Shown piece by piece: positions 26,397 to 34,705 of a stretch of 64,000 nucleotides of DNA. Each line of letters begins with the position of its first letter. The first letter of the stretch is position 1. A program made the translations under genes and the position numbers. A model generated the notes under the pieces. The model saw only the letters and a program-made list of their open reading frames with translations. It made no database searches and was not told where the DNA came from. Source of the stretch: Roseomonas xinghualingensis (GTDB lineage Bacteria > Pseudomonadota > Alphaproteobacteria > Acetobacterales > Acetobacteraceae); NCBI RefSeq assembly GCF_025791835.1, contig NZ_JAOXLP010000001.1, positions 372,001-436,000 on the forward strand, given 5' to 3'.

Positions 26397-27304
26397 GCCG
26401 GCGCTCCCCGCCGCAGCCGCGCCAGCAGGCCGGAGACGCCCTGCGGCACCGCATAGACCACCAGCAGGAACACGATGCCCACCAGGATGGAGAAGTGGTT
26501 GGGGAAGCGGGCCGTCAGCACCTCGAACAGCAGGGCCAGCGGCACCACGCCCAGCAGTGGCCCCAGCAGGCTGCGCGTGCCGCCCAGCAGCGCCATGATG
26601 AGCACGGTGAAGGAAATGGACGGGTTGAAGGCGATAGCCGGGTCCAGATAGGTCCAGCGCGGCGCCATCACCGCGCCCACCAGCGCCATGAAGACAGAGG
26701 ACAGGGCGAAAAGCGCGACCTTGGCCCGCGCCGTGTCAATGCCTACATGCCGCGCCACCGTCTCATCCTCCCCGATCACGTGCAGGGCAAAGCCGAGGCG
26801 GGAGCGGGCGAGCCAGGTGCCCAGCGCCAGCAGCGCGCCGAAAAGCGCGAGAAGCTGCCAGTAGATCTGTGCCTGTGTGATCTCCACGAAGACGTAGCGG
26901 CCCATGCTGCGCGTCACATTCACCTCGAACCAGGTGACGAGCTGGCGGATCAGTTCCGCGAGGCCAAAGGTGAAGACGACGAAATAGACGCCGGAAAGCC
27001 GCAGTGTCGCGAAGCCGACCAACAGCGACAGCACGGCGCCGATGACACCCGCCACAAGCAGGACCACCGGCCAGGGCAGCACCTCTCCCAGCACCGCGAC
27101 CGTATAGGCGCCGATGCCGAAGAAGGCGGCGGTGGCCAGGGAGACATAGCGCGTCGGCCCGCTGAACATCGCCCAGGCGGTGGCGAGCACCGCGTATTGG
27201 GCAATGCTGATGGCGAGAGCGAGCCAGAAGCCCGTGTCGAGGAAGGGCAGGGCGGCCATGGCCGCCAGACCGGCAAGAACGATGGCGAGGGCTGTGTTGC
27301 TCAC
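26393..27304 (-). CDS. livM: Branched-chain amino acid-type ABC transporter permease
   Basis: A 303-residue inner-membrane permease with about nine hydrophobic segments and the LivM EAA-like loop region (VGIDTARAKVALFALSSV). The frame is open upstream to 27703, but that part overlies livH in another frame; GTG 27304 forms a GTGA overlap with the livH stop and gives the normal LivM length. It pairs with livH as the translocation channel. Confidence 0.92.
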   Translation of the reverse strand: MSNTALAIVLAGLAAMAALPFLDTGFWLALAISIAQYAVLATAWAMFSGPTRYVSLATAAFFGIGAYTVAVLGEVLPWPVVLLVAGVIGAVLSLLVGFATLRLSGVYFVVFTFGLAELIRQLVTWFEVNVTRSMGRYVFVEITQAQIYWQLLALFGALLALGTWLARSRLGFALHVIGEDETVARHVGIDTARAKVALFALSSVFMALVGAVMAPRWTYLDPAIAFNPSISFTVLIMALLGGTRSLLGPLLGVVPLALLFEVLTARFPNHFSILVGIVFLLVVYAVPQGVSGLLARLRRGAPA

Positions 27305-28179
27305 CGCGCGGCCACCCCGAAAAGGCCGGCGGGGCGGGCGATGAGGATGGTGAGGAACAGCCCGTAGGTTGCTGCCAGGGTCAGCCCGGGATCGACGAAG
27401 CTGGCGACCAGCGTCTCGGTCAGTCCCAGCAGCAGCCCGGCGACCAGGCAGCCCATCAGATTGCCCACGCCCCCCATGATGACCACCACCAGCGCCTTCA
27501 TGGTGAAGACCACGCCCATGGCGGCGTTGAAGGTGAGGAAGGTGGAGACGAGCACCCCGCCCGACGCAACCACCGCGCCGCCCGCCGCGAAGGCCAGGGC
27601 GGCGGTGCGCGCCATGTCGATGCCCACCAGAGGCGCCGCGGCCGGGTTCACCGCCACGGCACGTACCGCCGTGCCGGTGCGCGTATGGGTCAGCAGGAAC
27701 CACAGCCCGCCGCCGATCACCGCCGCGAAGCCCAGGGCCACGAGGCGGTTGGCGGTGATGGTGGCCCCGAAGATCTCCACCGGGATGGAGAGGTAGGAGT
27801 AGGATTGGTAGGCGCCGCCGAAGAGCGCCAGCATCACCCCCTGCACCACGAAGAGCAGGCCGAAGGTGGCAAGGATGCTGTCTGTCTCCAGCGCCCCGGC
27901 ATTTGGTGCGCGCCGGACCAGCGGCGTGAGGAAAATGCGGTAGATCGCCCAGTTGGCCAGGAAGGCCAGGGGCATCACCAGCGCCAGCCCGATCAGCGGG
28001 CTGACGCCGAGGCTGGTAAACAGCCAGAGCGCGGCGAAGGCCGCCGCCACCACGAATTCCCCATAGGCGAGGTTCATGATGCGCGCGACGCCGTATTGCA
28101 GCGTCAGCCCGATCGCGACCAGCGCATACATGCCACCCAGGACGAGCCCGGTGACGAGTGTGGCGGCGGCGGCCTCCAT
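27301..28179 (-). CDS. livH: Branched-chain amino acid-type ABC transporter permease
   Basis: A 292-residue permease, the usual LivH size. The start MEAAAATLVTGLVLGGMYALVAIG and YGVARIMNLAYGEFV are characteristic, and VGIDMARTAALAFAAGGA provides the ATPase-contact region. ATG 28179 lies 1 bp after the livK stop; the upstream extension to 28305 would overlap livK and is rejected. Confidence 0.92.
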   Translation of the reverse strand: MEAAAATLVTGLVLGGMYALVAIGLTLQYGVARIMNLAYGEFVVAAAFAALWLFTSLGVSPLIGLALVMPLAFLANWAIYRIFLTPLVRRAPNAGALETDSILATFGLLFVVQGVMLALFGGAYQSYSYLSIPVEIFGATITANRLVALGFAAVIGGGLWFLLTHTRTGTAVRAVAVNPAAAPLVGIDMARTAALAFAAGGAVVASGGVLVSTFLTFNAAMGVVFTMKALVVVIMGGVGNLMGCLVAGLLLGLTETLVASFVDPGLTLAATYGLFLTILIARPAGLFGVAAR

Positions 28180-28180
28180 G

Positions 28181-29404
28181 TCAGGTGCTCCGCCAGGCGG
28201 GCTTCGGCAGCACGGGCGGGCGTGCTCCCGCCTTCGCGGCGGGGGCGACGGCCATGAACTCGCCGTTCTGCCACTGGCCGACCACCCATTGCTCCCGCCG
28301 GACATTCCCCTCCAGCTTCATCGGGCCGAGGATGGTGTCGAAGGTGCCGGTCTGGAGTTCCCGGATGATGGCGGGGCGGTCGATGCGCCCGACGCGCTCG
28401 ATCGCCTGCTGCAGCATCTCCAGGCTGGCATAGCAGACGGAGCTGCCCCAGCGATCCGGCTCACGCCCCACCAGTTCCTTGTGCTGGCGCATGTATTCCT
28501 GCACCCGCGGGCTGTCGGCCTGCCATCCGCCGATGCCCATCACCCCTTCGGCATTTGCGCCGAAACGCTCCTTGAACAGAGGGAAGGCGGTGCCGACGCC
28601 GACATAGAACATCTTCGGGTTGAAGCCGGAGACACGCGCCTGCTCCGTGATGGCGAGCGTGTCCGGCGGGTAGGAGAAGGCGATGAAGGCATCGGGGTTG
28701 GAGCGCGCGGCCTCCGCCAGGATCGGGGCCATGTCCTGGGTGCCGACGGGATAGGTGCGGTCATAGGACGCACGGAAGCCGGCGCGCTGCAGCGCGGGCC
28801 GGGCGGCATTCACCAGATCGATCCCGAAGCCGTCGGCGACGCTGACCATGGCGATGTTGTTGCCGATCAGCCCCGCTTCCCGCTGCTTGCTCAGCAATTC
28901 CACCAGCCCGGCCGCGTATTCGGCGGAGGTACCGAGGAACCAGAAGGAGTTCGGCCAGCGCCGCCCAAGATCCGGCGCCCGGTCCGTCACCGCGTTCACG
29001 GCGATCTGGGGATAGCCGGCGCGGTTCATCACCGGCCCAATCGCCAGGTTCAGCGCCGTGCCCCAGGGCGCGAGGATGAGGTCCACCTTGTCCTGGTTCA
29101 CCAGCCGCTCGATGGCGCGCACGGCATCTTCCGAGGAGGAGCGGTCGTCATACTCCACCACCTCGATCGGCGCGCGGCGGTCCCCAAGGCGCAGGCCGCC
29201 GGTGGCGTTCACGTTGCGCACCCAGAGCTGGTAGTTCGGGGTGATGGAGACGGCCGTGCCGCCTGCGTTTGGCCCGGTCTTGGAAACCGCGTAGCCGATC
29301 TTCACCGCGGTGGGTGCTGCGGTCTGTGCCCGCACCGCTGGCGCGGCCAGCACCAGGGCCGAGGCGCCGAGGCCCAGGCCCCGGCGCGTGATGTCTTTTT
29401 TCAT
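28181..29404 (-). CDS. Liv-type ABC transporter substrate-binding protein
   Basis: A 407-residue periplasmic binding protein of the Peripla_BP_6 (LivK/amide-aromatic acid) group. The signal MKKDITRRGLGLGASALVLAAP carries twin arginines, so Tat export is possible. The mature part begins VKIGYAVSKTGPNAGG, and the DDRSSSEDAVRAIERLVNQDKVD segment is typical. It is the first transport gene after the three enzymes in the operon and should set the importer's specificity. An aromatic 2-oxo or hydroxy acid is inferred from the neighbours. Confidence 0.88.
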   Translation of the reverse strand: MKKDITRRGLGLGASALVLAAPAVRAQTAAPTAVKIGYAVSKTGPNAGGTAVSITPNYQLWVRNVNATGGLRLGDRRAPIEVVEYDDRSSSEDAVRAIERLVNQDKVDLILAPWGTALNLAIGPVMNRAGYPQIAVNAVTDRAPDLGRRWPNSFWFLGTSAEYAAGLVELLSKQREAGLIGNNIAMVSVADGFGIDLVNAARPALQRAGFRASYDRTYPVGTQDMAPILAEAARSNPDAFIAFSYPPDTLAITEQARVSGFNPKMFYVGVGTAFPLFKERFGANAEGVMGIGGWQADSPRVQEYMRQHKELVGREPDRWGSSVCYASLEMLQQAIERVGRIDRPAIIRELQTGTFDTILGPMKLEGNVRREQWVVGQWQNGEFMAVAPAAKAGARPPVLPKPAWRST

Positions 29405-29428
29405 TGTCGTTCCTCCCGTGTCGCTGTT

Positions 29429-29962
29429 TCAGCGGAACAGCGTTTTTATGTAGTCGGCGCCCAGACCCACCTTTTCGTAATGATCGCGGCAGAGGGCGAT
29501 GTAGTCGTGCACGTCGAAATGGCCGACGGACTTGCCTTCTTCGTCCAGCCAGATCAGCGGTCCCTTGACGATGAAGAACACCTTCATCGGCTCGGGGTGC
29601 TCATAGGCAACCAGGGTATGGCCCTCGCCCGGCGTTTCGTAGACGAAGTCGCCTGCCGTCGCGGTCCAGTCGTGCTCCAGATATCCCCACTTGCCGGAGA
29701 TCGTGTAAGCGAACACCTCGTGCGGATGATAATGCCGGTTCACCAGCCCCGCGCCCTTGGCCCAGAGGATGTCGCACCACCGGTTGCCGGTGGGCGAGAT
29801 CCAGAGCGGGCGGGAGGACACCGTCTCGCTGAAGGGCACGTAGTAGCGCTCGTCATCCGTGGCGGCGTTCTTAGTGTAGACCTCGGGCAGCGCATCGGCC
29901 TGAAAGACCTTCGTGATGGGCTTCAGGTCGCGCCAGAACTCCGTTGTAGCCAGTTCAGGCAT
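29429..29962 (-). CDS. Cupin protein of the 2,4'-dihydroxyacetophenone dioxygenase family
   Basis: A 177-residue single-domain cupin. Metal-binding residues are visible in motif 1 (NRHYHPHEVFAY, with GKWGYLEHDW next) and motif 2 (GEGHTLV). The C-terminal YEKVGLGADYI is shared with 2,4'-dihydroxyacetophenone dioxygenases, which cleave the C-C bond of the side chain to give 4-hydroxybenzoate and formate with a mononuclear iron. Family members also include anti-sigma-like ChrR cupins, so the reaction is not certain. GAGGAA precedes ATG 29962; the upstream extension is rejected. It is the fourth gene of the marR-led operon, next to benzoylformate-type enzymes. Confidence 0.8.
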   Translation of the reverse strand: MPELATTEFWRDLKPITKVFQADALPEVYTKNAATDDERYYVPFSETVSSRPLWISPTGNRWCDILWAKGAGLVNRHYHPHEVFAYTISGKWGYLEHDWTATAGDFVYETPGEGHTLVAYEHPEPMKVFFIVKGPLIWLDEEGKSVGHFDVHDYIALCRDHYEKVGLGADYIKTLFR

Positions 29963-29993
29963 GTGATGGTTCCTCGCTCTTCTTGTTCTCGGT

Positions 29994-31490
29994 TCAGTGC
30001 GCGCCGGGTGTCGCGGGCGGGGGCGACTTCGCCGCGGGCGGGAAGGGGTACTGGCCGGGCTGCGTCTCCACGGTGATCCAGCGAAGCTCTGTGAACTCCG
30101 CGATGCCCGCGCGGCCACCGAAGCGCCCATAGCCGCTGGCCTTCACGCCGCCGAAGGGCATCTGCGCCTCGTCATGCACGGTCGGGCCGTTCACATGGCA
30201 GATGCCGCTCTCGATGCGCTGGGCCAGCGCGATGCCGCGCGCGACATCCCTGGTGAAGATGGCTGCCGAGAGGCCGTATTCGGAATCATTGGCGACGCGC
30301 ACCGCCTCTTCCGCATCCTTCACGCGGATCATGGCGACGACCGGCCCGAAGGATTCCTCCGAGTACAGCGCCATCTCGGGCGTGACACGATCGACGATGG
30401 AGGCAGGCATGATCGTGCCCTTGCGCTCCCCGCCGCCGAACAGCTTCGCGCCCTTGGCGGTGGCGTCGGCGATCAGCGAGTCCACCTTGGCGGCGGATTC
30501 CTCATCCACGACGGAACCGAGGAAGACATTGCCGGTACGGGGATCGCCCACGGGCAGGGTGGCGACGAAATCCGAGAGGCGCTTCACGAACTCATCGGCC
30601 ACGCTCTCCACCACCACCAGCCGCTCGGTGGACATGCAGATCTGGCCCTGGTTCATGAAGGCGCCGAAGGCGGCGGCCTTCACGGCCTCGTCCAGATCGG
30701 CATCCTCCAGCACGATCATCGGCGCCTTGCCGCCCAGTTCCAGCAGCACGGGCTTCAGGTGCTTCGCGGCATGCATGGCCACGATGCGGCCAACCTTGGT
30801 GGAGCCCGTGAAGTTCACACGGCGCACCGCCTTATGGGCGATCATTGCCTCCACCACCTGCGGCGCATCCGCGGCGGAATGCGTCACCACATTCACCACG
30901 CCCGGCGGCACGCCGCCCTCGCGCAGCGCCTGGGCGATCAGGCTGTGCGTGCCCGGGCAGGTCTCGCTGGCCTTCAGCACCACGGTGTTGCCGCAGGCGA
31001 GCGGCAGGGCCAGGGCGCGCACGCCGAGGATGACCGGCGCGTTCCAGGGCGCCATGCCCAGCACCACGCCAACCGGCGCGCGGATCGACATGGCCAGGCA
31101 GCCCGGCTTGTCGGAGGGAATGACCTCGCCCGTGGTCTGCGTCGTCATCGCCGCTGCCTCGCGCAGCATGCCCGCGGCGAGATGCACGTTGAATCCAGCC
31201 CAGCCAGCCGTCGCGCCGATCTCCTCCGCCATCAGGCGGATGAAGTCGGGCGCCTTGGCGGCCAGCGCATCGGCCGCCTTCAGCAGGATGGATCGGCGCG
31301 CATTGGGGCCCAGGGCAGACCAGGCGGGAAAGGCGGCGGCGGCAGCATCGCAGGCGGCCTGCGCGTCGGCCACCGTGGCGGCGGCGGCGCGGGTGGCCAC
31401 CTCGCCGCTCACGGGATTGCGGCGCTCGAAGGTGGCGGCGCCGGTGGCGGCGCGTTCGCCCTCGCCGATGATCAGGGGCACGTCGAGCAT
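29994..31490 (-). CDS. NAD(P)-dependent aldehyde dehydrogenase (benzaldehyde/salicylaldehyde type)
   Basis: A 498-residue aldehyde dehydrogenase with all catalytic residues: N150 in APWNAP, E251 in LLELGGKAP and nucleophile C285 in MNQGQICMSTER. Overall sequence style is that of salicylaldehyde, vanillin and benzaldehyde dehydrogenases. It starts 11 bp after the benzoylformate decarboxylase gene ends and would oxidise the benzaldehyde that enzyme makes to benzoate. The upstream open extension to 31760 overlies the decarboxylase gene and is rejected. The C-terminus is Pro-rich. Confidence 0.9.
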   Translation of the reverse strand: MLDVPLIIGEGERAATGAATFERRNPVSGEVATRAAAATVADAQAACDAAAAAFPAWSALGPNARRSILLKAADALAAKAPDFIRLMAEEIGATAGWAGFNVHLAAGMLREAAAMTTQTTGEVIPSDKPGCLAMSIRAPVGVVLGMAPWNAPVILGVRALALPLACGNTVVLKASETCPGTHSLIAQALREGGVPPGVVNVVTHSAADAPQVVEAMIAHKAVRRVNFTGSTKVGRIVAMHAAKHLKPVLLELGGKAPMIVLEDADLDEAVKAAAFGAFMNQGQICMSTERLVVVESVADEFVKRLSDFVATLPVGDPRTGNVFLGSVVDEESAAKVDSLIADATAKGAKLFGGGERKGTIMPASIVDRVTPEMALYSEESFGPVVAMIRVKDAEEAVRVANDSEYGLSAAIFTRDVARGIALAQRIESGICHVNGPTVHDEAQMPFGGVKASGYGRFGGRAGIAEFTELRWITVETQPGQYPFPPAAKSPPPATPGAH

Positions 31491-31500
31491 GCGATCCTCC

Positions 31501-33144
31501 TCAGTGCTTGTTGCCTGTGGGCTTGTTGTCGATGGGCTTGTCGTAAAGCGTGGCGACGGCGGTATCGAGCGCAACCTCCACCAGCATTGGCCCATCGGCC
31601 GCCATGGCCTCGGCCAGTGCGGCGTCCAGCTCCTCCGGCGTTCCCACGGCGCGGGCCGGGCAGCCCATGCCGCGCGCCATCGAGACGAAGTCGATGCCCG
31701 GCAGATCGATCCCCGGCGCGTCCCGCACCTGCAGCACGCGCGAGAAGGAGCGCATAGCACCGTAGCCCGAATTGTTCATCACGATCACCGCCAGAGGCAG
31801 TTTCTCCTGCACCGCCGTCCAGAGAGCCTGGGGCGAATACATGAAGGAGCCGTCACCGATCAGGCAGGCCACGCGCCGCCCGCGGCTGGCCAGCGCCACG
31901 CCGACGGCGGCCGGCAGGCCATAGCCCAGGCCGCCGCTCGCCATAGTGAAGAAGCCGCCCCATTCGCGGATCGGCATCTGCTGCTGCATGGCCGGGCGGT
32001 GGGAAGGCGCCTCCTCCACCAGGATGGCATCGCGCGGCATGGCGGCGTGCAGGCGGTGCAGCGCGTAGGGCGCGCTGACCGGCGTGCTGGCGGCGGGCGG
32101 CGCAGGCCGGGGACGCGGGGCGGGCAGGGCGCGCCCATCGGCCGGCAGCAGCGCCGTGAGCGCCGGCAGGCCATGGCGCAGGCTGCCCAGGATCGCCGTG
32201 CCGGAGGGAGCCGAGGAGGCGGCTTCCGCATCCGTGGTCATCTGGATGATGGGGATGCCGGAGCGGAACAGCGCACAATCGCCGGGCACATGGAAGGTGA
32301 AGACCGGAGCCCCGATCACCAGCACCAGGTCATGCCCGATCAGCGTGTCCGAGACCTGCTGCGGTGCCGCATGCAGATGCCCGGCGAAGAGGGGATGATC
32401 CTCGGGGAAGGAGAGGCGGGAGGAGAAGGGGCTGGTCCAGACCGGCGCGCCGATGCGCTCCGCCAGCGCCACCATGGCGGGGCCGGCACCTTCCGCATCA
32501 ACATCCGGCCCCACCACCAGCACCGGGCGGCGCGCGGCGGCGATGGCCTTCGCGGCCTGCTCCAGTGCCGCGGGATCGGGCGCGGTGTCGGGGAACCAGG
32601 CGCGTGGCGTGACGGGCTGGCAGGCCGCGGACCAGTCATCCGAGGGGATGGAGACGAAGGTCGGGCCATAGGGACGCTGCATGGCGATACGATGCGCCTG
32701 GGCGATGGCGGCCGGCACGTCCTCGGCCCGTGCGGGCTCGATGCTGAACTTTACATAGGGCCTGGGGAATTGCGCGGCATCGCTGGCACCGAGGAAGGGC
32801 AGGTTGGACAGAAGCGAGCGCGTCTGCTGCCCCGCCGTGATCACCAGCGGCGCGCCATTGCGGTAGGAGGTGAAGAGATTGCCCAGCGCATGGCCCACGC
32901 CCGCCGCCGAATGCAGGTTCACGAAGGCGCAGCGCCCGGTGGCGCGGGCATAGCCATCGGCCATGCCGACGACGCTCGCCTCCTGCAGCCCGAGCACATA
33001 GTGAAAGTCCGAGGGCCAGCGATCGAGGAAGGGCAGTTCCGTGGAGCCTGGATTGCCGAAGACGGTCGTCATGCCGAGCTCGCGCAGCAGGCCGAGCGTT
33101 GCCTCGCGCACCGTCGTCCGGGTTGTCGTGGTTGCGTCCATCAT
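31501..33144 (-). CDS. mdlC: Benzoylformate decarboxylase (ThDP-dependent)
   Basis: A 547-residue ThDP enzyme, slightly longer than the 528 of the classic MdlC. Hallmarks: FGNPGSTELPFL (S34 equals catalytic Ser26), LQEASVV with the cofactor-activating Glu (E55), LHSAAGVGHALGN (H78 equals His70), APVFTFH for the second catalytic His, and the ThDP motif GDGSFMYSPQALWTAVQ to MNN. It converts benzoylformate or a substituted phenylglyoxylate to an aromatic aldehyde and CO2. The start overlaps the marR stop. No mandelate dehydrogenase gene is seen in the window, so the 2-oxo acid may be imported or made elsewhere. Confidence 0.88.
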   Translation of the reverse strand: MMDATTTTRTTVREATLGLLRELGMTTVFGNPGSTELPFLDRWPSDFHYVLGLQEASVVGMADGYARATGRCAFVNLHSAAGVGHALGNLFTSYRNGAPLVITAGQQTRSLLSNLPFLGASDAAQFPRPYVKFSIEPARAEDVPAAIAQAHRIAMQRPYGPTFVSIPSDDWSAACQPVTPRAWFPDTAPDPAALEQAAKAIAAARRPVLVVGPDVDAEGAGPAMVALAERIGAPVWTSPFSSRLSFPEDHPLFAGHLHAAPQQVSDTLIGHDLVLVIGAPVFTFHVPGDCALFRSGIPIIQMTTDAEAASSAPSGTAILGSLRHGLPALTALLPADGRALPAPRPRPAPPAASTPVSAPYALHRLHAAMPRDAILVEEAPSHRPAMQQQMPIREWGGFFTMASGGLGYGLPAAVGVALASRGRRVACLIGDGSFMYSPQALWTAVQEKLPLAVIVMNNSGYGAMRSFSRVLQVRDAPGIDLPGIDFVSMARGMGCPARAVGTPEELDAALAEAMAADGPMLVEVALDTAVATLYDKPIDNKPTGNKH

Positions 33145-33686
33145 CTGTTGTCCGAATCCAGCCCCGCGATCAGGCGGCGCAATGCATCGAGAAAGGCGGC
33201 GCGGTTCTCCGCGCCCACCAGCCGGTCCAGCGCCTCGTCATGAGCGGCGGCATGGGCCGTCAGCGCCGCCAGAGCCTCCTCCCCGGCCGGGGTGAGGGTG
33301 AGAGCATAGCTGCGCCGGTCCGTCGCCGCGCGGTCGCGCCGGATCAGCCCGCGCTGCTCCAGCTCGGTCAGCCTCGGCGTCAGGGTGGATTTGTCGCGTC
33401 CCACAGCGGCGCCAAGGGCCGTCTGGGACAGGCCGGGATTTTCGTGGATGACCACCAGCGTGGCGAAATGCCCGGGCTTCAGCCCGCAAGTGCCGCTACG
33501 CCGGGCGAAGGCCACGAAGGAGGCTTCCTGCGCCAGGCGCAGATGGAAGCCGAGCGTGTCATTCAGCAGCCCGAGCCGGACCCCGTTCTGTCCGCCGAGC
33601 GGCGCACGAAGAGCCGGACCGCGCCCTGAACGGGCTTTCGGCTGGCTGGGCGCGCGTAAAGGATTCGCCCGCGATGGCTGGGCCAA
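33141..33686 (-). CDS. MarR-family transcriptional regulator
   Basis: A MarR-type winged helix regulator, 181 residues from the chosen start. Key parts are LKPGHFATLVVIHENPGLSQTALG (helix 2-3), RDKSTLTPRLTELEQRGLIRR (recognition helix) and the wing ATDRRSYALTLTPAG. No in-frame ATG is near; TTG 33686 preceded by AGGGAAGCGG gives a normal length, while the frame remains open to 33974. It overlaps mdlC by ATGATGA, so it is the first gene of the aromatic operon and probably represses it, released by an aromatic acid. Confidence 0.82.
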   Translation of the reverse strand: MAQPSRANPLRAPSQPKARSGRGPALRAPLGGQNGVRLGLLNDTLGFHLRLAQEASFVAFARRSGTCGLKPGHFATLVVIHENPGLSQTALGAAVGRDKSTLTPRLTELEQRGLIRRDRAATDRRSYALTLTPAGEEALAALTAHAAAHDEALDRLVGAENRAAFLDALRRLIAGLDSDNR

Positions 33687-33739
33687 GTGACCGCTTCCCT
33701 TTGCCGGCGCGTCATGGGTGCGCGCCTTCCTTGCATGGA

Positions 33740-33757
33740 TCGTAGGATATCCAACAA
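33740..33757. promoter_or_regulatory. Candidate MarR operator
   Basis: TCGTAGGATATCCAACAA is an 18-bp dyad matching 7 of 9 positions per arm, centred on GGATATCC. It lies 54 bp upstream of the proposed marR start, between the divergent marR operon and the plus-strand gene at 33946, the usual place for a MarR autoregulatory site. Confidence 0.45.
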
Positions 33758-33945
33758 TTCGGACGCAAGAGTTCTCGGACTGCGGGCCAGGATGGCGGAG
33801 CCCGCGCCCTGCCCAGAGCCTTCCCGCCACAGGATCTGGCCTGGCTGGTCCAGAGGAGATCCGGGCCAAGGCTTCAGGGCCTCTGTGCAACCCCCTCAGG
33901 CTCCTGCCGTTCAACGCGGCACTGAAGAGCCAACGGAGGCTGCAC

Positions 33946-34626
33946 ATGGGCCACAGCCGCTCCAGCGGGGGCATTGGCCGCCGGCTGTTATTGAATGCGG
34001 CTGCATTTGCCGGAGCGGGCGCGCTTGCTCCCGGTTGGGTCAGAGCCCAGGCTCAGTTCCAGCCGGACAGGGCCGCCGTGGCGGAGCTGATCAAGGATTG
34101 GCCGAAGGAGGCCAAGGCCGCGGCGGAAGAGATGCTCGCCAAATACGGCCCGCCGCAGGAAGCCACTCCCACGCAGCTGCACTGGCAGGCCAATCGCCCC
34201 TGGACCCGAACTGTGGTCCACAAGGCCGGGGTGGAGCACGACTTCCCCGCGAGGCATACCGACGTGCTGGAACAGGCGGTTCCCTACCGCGTGCCGCTCA
34301 ACTTCTTCGAGCCCCTGGCGACCTTCAACGGCAGCGTCGTGCCGGACCGCACGCGCGGCGAACTGGTCGCGCGTTGCGACCGTGAGGCGACCAACATCCT
34401 GGGGCTGAACCTGGCGCATGACATCATTCGAGGCCTGAAATCCGTGACCCAGGCGCGCGAGGCGATGACGGCGGGAATGCGGGAGATCCAGGCAGGCAAG
34501 GTGCCGGAGGATGCGCGGGAGTTGCGCCTCGGCCCGCCGCAGGGCGACCTGCGGGATCCTGATACGGCGGTCATCACCTCGGCGCCCGGCCAGGGCCCCG
34601 CCGTCGCGCCCGCCACCATTCGCTAG
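33946..34626 (+). CDS. Hypothetical exported protein
   Basis: A 226-residue protein with a twin-arginine-like signal (GGIGRRLLLNAAAFAGAGALA, cleavage near VRAQAQ). The mature protein has no family I can name. It contains a helical segment (AVAELIKDWPKEAKAAAEEML), then PTQLHWQANRPWTRTVVHKAG and an acidic, Pro-rich tail. ACGGAGG precedes the ATG. It lies divergent from the marR operon and convergent with the molybdenum enzyme genes, sharing a hairpin terminator with them. Confidence 0.65.
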   Translation: MGHSRSSGGIGRRLLLNAAAFAGAGALAPGWVRAQAQFQPDRAAVAELIKDWPKEAKAAAEEMLAKYGPPQEATPTQLHWQANRPWTRTVVHKAGVEHDFPARHTDVLEQAVPYRVPLNFFEPLATFNGSVVPDRTRGELVARCDREATNILGLNLAHDIIRGLKSVTQAREAMTAGMREIQAGKVPEDARELRLGPPQGDLRDPDTAVITSAPGQGPAVAPATIR

Positions 34627-34670
34627 GACCGGTTCGCCCGGCAGCGCAGTATCCCTCCTCCGAGCCTGAA

Positions 34671-34695
34671 TGGCGGCACCTGTTGGGTGCCGCCA
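34671..34695. terminator. Bidirectional terminator hairpin
   Basis: TGGCGGCACC and GGTGCCGCCA form a perfect 10-bp stem with a TGTTG loop, between two convergent genes and 11 bp from the end of the molybdopterin subunit gene. Confidence 0.6.
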
Positions 34696-34705
34696 TATCC
34701 ATGCC

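Noticed and set aside
30202..33243. A 1013-residue plus-strand open frame
   Set aside because: It is antisense to the aldehyde dehydrogenase, mdlC and marR genes and its translation has no family features.
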